Shown here: piece by piece, positions 58,355 through 64,000 of the stretch
Layout: each line of letters begins with the position of its first letter
Position numbering within the stretch: the first letter of the stretch is position 1
DNA from: Streptomyces sp. R28
GTDB lineage: Bacteria > Actinomycetota > Actinomycetes > Streptomycetales > Streptomycetaceae
Reading direction: 5' to 3'
NCBI RefSeq assembly: GCF_041052385.1
Contig: NZ_CP163439.1
Span: 10,343,001-10,407,000 of the forward strand
DNA: 64,000 nucleotides
Translations under genes and position numbers: made by a program
The notes under the pieces: model-generated
Database searches by the model: none
Seen by the model: the letters and a program-made list of their open reading frames with translations, nothing else
What the model was told of the DNA's origin: nothing

Positions 58355-60147
58355 CGGGCAGCACTTCCGCTCGTGTCGCGCAGGATGTCCTCGGCGAGGG
58401 GGGACGGCAGCCGGACGTAACCGGCCTCGCGGTCGGCCTTGCGCTCCCAGCGGGTGAGCAGGTTGGCCTTGGCGGGCAGCGGTACCCCGGCGAGCAGGGC
58501 GGCGAGACGGGGCGGGCAGCCGTTCCGGTCGGCGTACGTCCGCAGCGTTTCACGCACCCGCGCCCACAGCGCGGCCTCCGCCTCGGGGTGCAGATCGGCG
58601 AGCGCGGCGAGCAGCTCGGCGATGTGGTTGACCAGCAGGCAGTAGACGACCCGGTCCCAGCCGCGCTGTGCGTCGTACGTCATCGGGCCCGCGACCTCGG
58701 GCGGCAGCGCGGCGAGGGTGTCCTCGTGGTGGTCGGGGATCAGCTTGGTGCCCTCCAGGTCGCGGAAGAGGACCTGGGCCGGCATGCCGTCGCCGTCCAC
58801 ACAGACCAGGACGTTCTGCAGGTGCGGCTCCAGGACCAGGCCGTGGTCGAAGTAGGCGGACATGACCGGCGGGACGAGCAGCTCCAGATACGCCGACCAC
58901 CAGTCGAGGGCGGTGCGGGCGTCCGCGCCCTGAAGGAGGCGGGAGATGTGCGCGGCGCCGGTCGGGTACTCGTCGGCCACCGCGGCCGCCAGCAGGGGAG
59001 TGGTGGCCGGTGCGAGGCGCTGCGGGAGGCCTTCGCGGACGATGACGCCGAAGCCCTCGAACAGCTCGCGGTCCGGCGTGCCGTCCGGGCCGGGGAGGGC
59101 GAGCGTACGGTAGGCGGGCTCGCGGAGCACCGCGCTGCCGGGGAAACGCTCGGCCAGGTCGGCGAGCGCCGGGGCCAGGACACGGGTGAGGGCGACGGCT
59201 CCCGACAGCTCGTAAGTGCTGTTCTTGCGCAGGCAGTTGGTGATCCGCACGTTCAGGCTGAACTTCAGGAACGTCTCGCCGTCGTACAGGGTGCGGACCG
59301 ACGCCGTCGCGGCGAAGGGCTGCCCGCCCGGGCCGAGGTCGAGGACGTCGCCGCGGTCGAGGGCCGCGCGCAACAACGGGTGCTCACGGAGCGTCTCGTA
59401 CTGCCAGGGGTGGGCGGGCAGCAGACGGTAGCCGTCGGGGACGTCCGTGCGCTGCCGGTCCAGCGGGGCGACGGCCAAGGCTTCGACGTACTCCTCGGCG
59501 ATCAGGTCGGCGCGCACGGCGAGGTGCCGCAGCGGGAAGGTGGCCCCGACCTCCGGGGCGTACGCGGACCAGGCGCGCGGGTCGCCGGTGCGGGCCTTGG
59601 GGGTGGGGTGGAAGCGGTGGCCGAACAGGAGGGACTGCTCGGAGGCGAGGTAGGCGGGGAGAGGGGCGAGGGGGTCGGCCGAGGACGAGGCCGCGCGCGG
59701 GGCGGCCAGCGCGGTCGCCACGGCCTGGTGGCTGGAGGCGATCTGCTCCAGGAACTCCTCGTTGCGCACGCCCGTACGCAGCGACAGCTCGTCGTGCGTG
59801 TACTCGGCCAGACGCCGCCAGTCCACCTCCGCCCAGTCGCCGTCGCGCTGTTCGCTGACCGGGCCGGTGAACCGGTGCGCCCCGAGGAGCGAGGACCGGC
59901 GCAGGGCGACGCGCAGGAGGACCCCGCGGCGGGGCAGGCGCAGCAGCAGGTTGCCGTCCGTGACGACCGTCTGGCGTTCGGGGCCGGACACCTCGCGCAG
60001 CAGGCAGTTGAGCAGGGTGTGGGCCACCGCTTCGTCGGCGGTGGGCAGTGCGGGCGCCGGCAGTTCGGCGGGGGCGACGGGAGTACCGCCCTGCTCGGGC
60101 GTGGAGAGCTTGGAGGAGCTCCCGAGGGAGTCGGTCAGGGAGGGCAT
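58351..60147 (-). CDS. IucA/IucC-family NIS siderophore synthetase (PvsD-like position)
   Basis: A 598-residue NRPS-independent siderophore synthetase. It joins a citrate or ketoacid carboxylate to an amine or alcohol, using ATP to form an adenylate. Family landmarks are present: LLPAHPWQYETL, KFSLNVRITNCLRKN, LEPHLQNVLV and the C-terminal FRDLEGTKL of the FhuF-like part. It starts at MPSLTDSLG; ATG 60147 shares one base with the MFS stop (TGATG). The N-terminal 35 residues are Pro/Ala-rich. It is the second NIS synthetase of the operon, the plan of pvsD in vibrioferrin loci. Confidence 0.92.
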   Translation of the reverse strand: MPSLTDSLGSSSKLSTPEQGGTPVAPAELPAPALPTADEAVAHTLLNCLLREVSGPERQTVVTDGNLLLRLPRRGVLLRVALRRSSLLGAHRFTGPVSEQRDGDWAEVDWRRLAEYTHDELSLRTGVRNEEFLEQIASSHQAVATALAAPRAASSSADPLAPLPAYLASEQSLLFGHRFHPTPKARTGDPRAWSAYAPEVGATFPLRHLAVRADLIAEEYVEALAVAPLDRQRTDVPDGYRLLPAHPWQYETLREHPLLRAALDRGDVLDLGPGGQPFAATASVRTLYDGETFLKFSLNVRITNCLRKNSTYELSGAVALTRVLAPALADLAERFPGSAVLREPAYRTLALPGPDGTPDRELFEGFGVIVREGLPQRLAPATTPLLAAAVADEYPTGAAHISRLLQGADARTALDWWSAYLELLVPPVMSAYFDHGLVLEPHLQNVLVCVDGDGMPAQVLFRDLEGTKLIPDHHEDTLAALPPEVAGPMTYDAQRGWDRVVYCLLVNHIAELLAALADLHPEAEAALWARVRETLRTYADRNGCPPRLAALLAGVPLPAKANLLTRWERKADREAGYVRLPSPLAEDILRDTSGSAAR

Positions 60148-61343
60148 CAGCGGCTCCGGCGGGTGCGGTGGTTCAGTGCGGGGAGAAGAATCACGACGAC
60201 GGTGAGGGCGGCAGCGGCACCGCCGGTCAGCACGGGGGCGGCCGGTCCGAAGCGGGCGCTGCCCACCGCCGCGGCCACGCCGGCGGCGACCGCGCCGGCC
60301 TTGGAGAAGAACTCCAGCGAACCGAACATCCCGCCCGGCGCACGGCCCCTCGCGCAGTCGGCGGCCAACACCGACAGACACACCAGGCCGAGGGTGAGCC
60401 CCGCGCCGAGCAGCAGCCGTACGGCGATCAGCGTGGTCAGGGAACCGGCGACGCCGTGCCCGGCGAGCCCGAGCGCGATACAGGCGAAGCCGAGCGCGAT
60501 CCCGGCCCGCGGCCGGTTGTGGAACGCGGCGTGCACCGCCAGCGCCGCCACCAGATAGACCAGGTGGGGCAGCGCGAACAGCACACCGGACAGCGCCGGC
60601 GAGGTCCCCGGGAGACGGTCGTCGACGAGCGCGATCAGATAGGGGAAGGAGATGACGGTGGAGAACACGAAGGCGAACTCCAGCGCGTACAGCGCCCTGA
60701 GCGAGACCACCGCAGGCGTGTCGTCAGTTGTCTCGCGCTTGGTTTCACGCTGCTCGACGGGCTCGGGTTCGGGCAGCGCCGCGAGCAACAGGGCGGCCGT
60801 CAGCGGCAGTACGGCGAGCAGGGCGTACTGCCGGTGCGGGGAGAGCCAGCCGGACAGCGAGCCGACCACGATCGGCGCGACCACCAGCGCGGCCCGGGCG
60901 CTTCCCTGCATCAGGGTGAGCGCCTTGGACAGCGCGGGGCCCTCCAGAGCGGCGCCCAGATAGCCGTTGGATGCGGCGAACGTGCCGCCCAGGATGCCCT
61001 GGAGCACCAGCGCCACCGTGAACGTGGCCAGCGAGTCCGCCCAGCCCGCGAGCAGGAAGGACACGGTGAGTCCCAACTGGGCGCGCAGCAGCAGCCGTTT
61101 GCGGCCGAACCGGTCCGCGAGCCGTCCCCACAGCGGGGCGCCGAGCGCACCGAACACGGTCGGCACGATGTAGAGCACGCCCGCCCAGCGGGCACCCCGG
61201 TCGCCCAGCTCCGGCAGGATCTGGGTGAGATACGGCGGCAGGCCGAGCGCGGCGAACGAGGCCACGAAGTAGCAGCCGGCCACCGCGTGCACGTGCCCGC
61301 GTCGGCTCCCGGTGCGCGGCATCCGCAGAGTCTGCACGGTCAT
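60147..61343 (-). CDS. MFS transporter, siderophore exporter (PvsC-like position)
   Basis: This 398-residue, twelve-helix major facilitator shows the loop 2-3 signature GRLADRFGRKRLLLRA. It begins MTVQTLRMPRTGS and spans helices to LTVVVILLPAL. Between two NIS synthetase genes, an exporter of the finished siderophore is the expected role, as for PvsC. Its ATG overlaps the preceding synthetase stop (ATGA), and its stop overlaps the next ATG. A central loop (EPEPVEQRETKRETTDD) separates the two six-helix halves. Confidence 0.88.
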   Translation of the reverse strand: MTVQTLRMPRTGSRRGHVHAVAGCYFVASFAALGLPPYLTQILPELGDRGARWAGVLYIVPTVFGALGAPLWGRLADRFGRKRLLLRAQLGLTVSFLLAGWADSLATFTVALVLQGILGGTFAASNGYLGAALEGPALSKALTLMQGSARAALVVAPIVVGSLSGWLSPHRQYALLAVLPLTAALLLAALPEPEPVEQRETKRETTDDTPAVVSLRALYALEFAFVFSTVISFPYLIALVDDRLPGTSPALSGVLFALPHLVYLVAALAVHAAFHNRPRAGIALGFACIALGLAGHGVAGSLTTLIAVRLLLGAGLTLGLVCLSVLAADCARGRAPGGMFGSLEFFSKAGAVAAGVAAAVGSARFGPAAPVLTGGAAAALTVVVILLPALNHRTRRSR

Positions 61344-63019
61344 GCCGAACCACCGCCCGGCAGAAGGTAGTTGGGGCCGGTCGTGTAGTGCTTGTTGATG
61401 TCGGCGGCGCCCGAACGCTCCTTGGACAGGAGTGTCCCGGCCGTCACCATCGCCTTCACCGGCAGTCGCGGCGCGTCCAGCACGCGGGCGCGCAGGACAG
61501 CCCCCGCGTCGCCGCCGAGCCGGTCCACCGCCTCCGTCAGCCGGTCACGGATGAGGTCCAGCAGGGCCTGGCGGTGTCCGGTGAGCCCGAACGCGTAGGA
61601 CCCCGCGCACAGATGGACCGTGATGGTGGCGAACACGTCGGCGACCGGCCCGTCGTCCGTACCGAAGATCCGCGCGTCGTCGAAGTCCCACGGCCCGGGG
61701 AGCACGGCGGCCAGCCGCTCGGTGTTGATACGCGGCCCGTCGTTGTCCTTGAACAGCAGCCGCAGATTCCCCGGCCGCAGCACCACCGAGATGTTCTGCT
61801 GGTGCGACTCCAGCGCGATGCCGTACCCGAACAGCGTCGTCTGCCAGTCGAACAGCAGCGTCAGGAGGGCGTCCAGCAGGGCGAGCGGGTCGCCGCCGTA
61901 GAAGCGGTCGGCGAGGTGGCCGACGACCGGCCGCCCGTCGGGTGCCTCGGCGAGCAGGGCCGCCAGCGGTACGACCACCGAGTCGTCGAGCCCGGCCGGG
62001 TAGCGGCGGCACAGGACCGCCAGCAGCTCGTGACCGGCGTGCGCGTACGTCGTCTCGTCGGCGTGCAGGACCGTGTCCCGGAAGCGGGGCTCCCGGGCGA
62101 TCACGGCTTGAAGGAGCCGCTGTCCGGCCGCGCCGTCGATCAGCGTGCCGGGCTTGACGGTCCGCTTGTTGCGCAGGCCCAACGTGGAGGTGGCGAGGGG
62201 GAGTTTGAGGTGCAGTGCGGGATCCGCGACCGTGGCGACGGTACGCATCGACAGGGTCGGCACGACCTCCAGGTGGGCGCGGTCGGAGAACACCGCGCCC
62301 TCGGGGAGACCGGCGGCCGACAGCGCGTCGACGGTCAACGGATGGACGGGCAGGGCCACATGGGTGTCCCGCACCCCGGGCAGTCCGAGCGTCGCGGGCG
62401 TGGGCCAGGACTGCGGGAGTGCGCCGGCCAGGGTGACCGACTCCCGGGGCACGGCGAGCCAGCGCAGTGCGAAACGCGGATGGAACTCCGGGGCGTACGC
62501 GCGCAGTTGCTCCTCGGTCAGCCCGGAGCGGCCGCGCGCGGTCGGGTAGACGGGATGGTCGATGCGGGCGGCGAGGGTCTCGTACGCCAGAGTCCCGCCG
62601 AGCCCGATCCGGTTCCCGATCCTGTCCATGACCTCCGTACGCGTCGCTGCGTGCAGCCGCAGGGTGGCCAGCGTCTGCCGGCACTCCTCGGCGAAGGCGT
62701 CGAAGCCGCCCTGGTCCTGCGACTCGGCCAGCGCACGCAGCGCGCTCAGCACGGAGTCGCACGACGTCAGCTCGGCACCGTCCGACTCACGCACGAGGAG
62801 CGGCAGCCGGGCGGCGTACTCGCACTGGTAGCCGTCCTCGGTGACGGGCAGCAACAGGGCGTCGTCGCTTGTGGCCGCCAGGCGTATCCAGGGACCGTCC
62901 GGCCGCTGCGTCAGCGTGCCCTTCGTGCGCAGCCCGACCACGTCCTCGCGCAGCAGGGCGCTGAGCACCCGGGTGAGCAGCTCCGCCTCGCAGGTGTCCG
63001 TCAGGGGCGGTGCGGTCAC
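61340..63019 (-). CDS. IucA/IucC-family NIS siderophore synthetase (PvsB-like position)
   Basis: A 559-residue NIS synthetase with ALPVHPLTVDAL (the HPxx motif), HLKLPLATSTLGLRNKR, GIALESHQQNISVVLRPG and LLFKDNDGPR. It differs from its paralogue at 58351-60147 in the His-Pro region (HPLTV instead of HPWQY), so the two probably use different substrates. GTG at 63019 overlaps the ATP-grasp stop as GTGA; its ATGA overlap with the MFS gene keeps the whole operon coupled. Adding two different building blocks in turn is the normal logic of vibrioferrin-type assembly. Confidence 0.92.
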   Translation of the reverse strand: MTAPPLTDTCEAELLTRVLSALLREDVVGLRTKGTLTQRPDGPWIRLAATSDDALLLPVTEDGYQCEYAARLPLLVRESDGAELTSCDSVLSALRALAESQDQGGFDAFAEECRQTLATLRLHAATRTEVMDRIGNRIGLGGTLAYETLAARIDHPVYPTARGRSGLTEEQLRAYAPEFHPRFALRWLAVPRESVTLAGALPQSWPTPATLGLPGVRDTHVALPVHPLTVDALSAAGLPEGAVFSDRAHLEVVPTLSMRTVATVADPALHLKLPLATSTLGLRNKRTVKPGTLIDGAAGQRLLQAVIAREPRFRDTVLHADETTYAHAGHELLAVLCRRYPAGLDDSVVVPLAALLAEAPDGRPVVGHLADRFYGGDPLALLDALLTLLFDWQTTLFGYGIALESHQQNISVVLRPGNLRLLFKDNDGPRINTERLAAVLPGPWDFDDARIFGTDDGPVADVFATITVHLCAGSYAFGLTGHRQALLDLIRDRLTEAVDRLGGDAGAVLRARVLDAPRLPVKAMVTAGTLLSKERSGAADINKHYTTGPNYLLPGGGSA

Positions 63020-64000
63020 GGCTGGATCTCCCAGCGCCGCTCGGCCAGGAAGTCGGCCACCACCCGGTCCACGGTCGGCTGGTCGGTGCCGGAGGCCCGC
63101 AGGACGCCGAGGTAGTCGCGGTTGGTCCCGTACAGCTCGTGCCGCTCGCCCACCGCACGCAGGGGACGGTACGTCAGATGCACGCCGTCGACCGTGAGGT
63201 CGGTGGCCGCGGGGGCGCCGATCAGCGTGCCGGCGCGGTCGGCGCACGGGTACTCCAGGCGAGCCGCGCCGTCGCGACGGGTGCCCAGGTCGGCCGGGAG
63301 GGGGTCGCCGAGGTGGGTGCGCAGGATGTGCTCGAAGAGCGGGATCTCCAGCAGCCGGGCCAGCAGCAGATCGCACTGGTCGCCGATGGCACGGTAGTTG
63401 ACCTCGATGATCCGCGCCCGCCCGTCGTGCACCACGAACTCGGTGTGGCAGGCGCCGAACCCGACGCCCAGCGCGTCCAGTTGCTCCAGGACCTGCGCGA
63501 CGACCGGCTCGGGGTGGGCGGGAACGAAGGTGAGACGCTCCTCGATGAAGTACGGCGGTGGCGACAGCTCGGTGTGGAAGCCGCCCAGCACATGGCGGAG
63601 GCTGCCGTCGCCGAGGGTCTCCAGGGTGAACAGGTCGCCCGGCAGGTACTCCTCTACGACGAGGACGGCACCCGGTCGGCGCTCCAGGATGGCCTTGGTA
63701 CGCGTCACCAGTTCTTCGGGGCCGTCGACGAGGACCACGTCCTCGGAGGCCACGCCCTCACGCGGCTTGACCACACAGGGGTACGGCGCGTCGCCGGGCG
63801 CGACCGGTTCGGTCAGCTCGGCCGACCACACGGTGTCCACGCCGGCCGTCGCGAGCCGGCGGCGCATCTCGGCCTTGTCCTTGCAGCGCAGGGTGGCCCG
63901 CCAGTCCTTGCCGGGGAGTCCGAAGTAGGCGGCGGCCAGGGCGGCCTGGGTCTGGAGGTGGTCGCTGTTGGTGAAGACGGCGTCGGGCCGGTGGTGCGTC
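63016..64000 (-). CDS. ATP-grasp ligase of the siderophore operon (PvsA-like position), 5' part outside the window
   Basis: The visible 327 residues form an ATP-grasp fold: the ATP-binding lysine region YPCVVKPREGVASED, VLVVEEYLPGDLFTLETLG, the metal-binding end ARIIEVNYRAIGD and HLGDPLP. The frame is open to the right edge, and the upstream part (RPDAVFTNSDHLQ, then AAYFGLPGKDW) is normal for the pre-ATP-grasp domain. ATP-grasp ligases join a carboxylate to an amine; PvsA holds this role in vibrioferrin loci. The stop overlaps the next NIS synthetase (GTGA). The promoter, and any iron box for DmdR/IdeR control, must lie beyond 64000. Confidence 0.85.
   Translation of the reverse strand, partial: THHRPDAVFTNSDHLQTQAALAAAYFGLPGKDWRATLRCKDKAEMRRRLATAGVDTVWSAELTEPVAPGDAPYPCVVKPREGVASEDVVLVDGPEELVTRTKAILERRPGAVLVVEEYLPGDLFTLETLGDGSLRHVLGGFHTELSPPPYFIEERLTFVPAHPEPVVAQVLEQLDALGVGFGACHTEFVVHDGRARIIEVNYRAIGDQCDLLLARLLEIPLFEHILRTHLGDPLPADLGTRRDGAARLEYPCADRAGTLIGAPAATDLTVDGVHLTYRPLRAVGERHELYGTNRDYLGVLRASGTDQPTVDRVVADFLAERRWEIQP

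Noticed and set aside
1..64000. tRNA or rRNA genes, CRISPR arrays, insertion sequences, prophage or attachment sites
   Set aside because: No tRNA-like cloverleaf, regularly spaced repeat, transposase, integrase or paired terminal repeats were found on reading both strands, although a small tRNA could be missed by eye.

Overview
The window is high-GC actinobacterial chromosome and almost certainly Streptomyces. The reasons are third-position GC bias throughout, GTG/TTG starts behind GGAGG-type ribosome sites, chains of ATGA/GTGA-coupled genes, a complete SapB-type (ram/amf) lanthipeptide locus, rare TTA codons in two genes, several large SpoIIE-type phosphatases and secreted glycoside hydrolases, and a well-known Streptomyces intergenic repeat near 27.5 kb. 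No rRNA, tRNA, CRISPR array, transposase or phage gene was seen.

Layout. 0-2.3 kb: end of an ArsR regulator, an AHSA1/SRPBCC protein, and a secreted TAP-type alpha/beta hydrolase. 2.4-8.7 kb: a four-gene peptide-export operon of the NHLM/NHLP type, with a cysteine-free double-glycine precursor, an HlyD-like adaptor, a C39 peptidase/ABC exporter and a second ABC subunit, but no modification enzyme beside it. 9-14 kb: a hotdog thioesterase, a secreted S1 protease with an acidic repeat tail, and a SpoIIE phosphatase. 13.9-21 kb: the lanthipeptide locus ramC-ramS-ramA-ramB with convergent ramR. ramB is split by a +1 frame change in its linker and overlaps ramR. 21-23.6 kb: a second SpoIIE phosphatase that also carries an ATPase domain.

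23.7-30.1 kb: a dTDP-L-rhamnose set (rfbA-rfbB-rfbD, a putative methyltransferase, and convergent rfbC with a GT2 glycosyltransferase), probably for cell-wall glycopolymer. 30.3-38.6 kb: a metallophosphoesterase with an altered metal site, then a seven-gene molybdenum hydroxylase operon on the minus strand (small, large and FAD subunits, MoxR ATPase, VWA protein, XdhC, CoxG). 38.7-41.5 kb: a tetracycline-type ribosomal protection protein behind a short leader ORF, and a TPR protein. 41.6-50 kb: a GH5 glycosidase, a glycosyltransferase remnant, a secreted beta-propeller protein divergent from a TetR regulator plus SUKH-like protein, an intact GT1 glycosyltransferase and a GH27 alpha-galactosidase with a ricin-type lectin domain.

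50-57 kb: a cytochrome oxidase subunit I with a small membrane partner, an ECF sigma factor with a membrane-anchored partner, a YihY/BrkB protein, a short alanyl-tRNA-synthetase-like protein behind an Ala-rich mini-ORF and hairpin, a SnoaL-like protein and a small secreted protein. 57-64 kb: a coupled NIS-siderophore operon whose order (ATP-grasp, NIS synthetase, MFS exporter, NIS synthetase, PLP decarboxylase) matches the vibrioferrin pvsABCDE plan; the ATP-grasp gene runs off the right edge.

The strongest candidates for novelty are the unmodified double-glycine peptide export operon, the vibrioferrin-like operon in an actinomycete, the ramB/ramR overlap in which ramR's TTA codon is the antisense of ramB's stop, and the truncated AlaRS with a possible attenuator.
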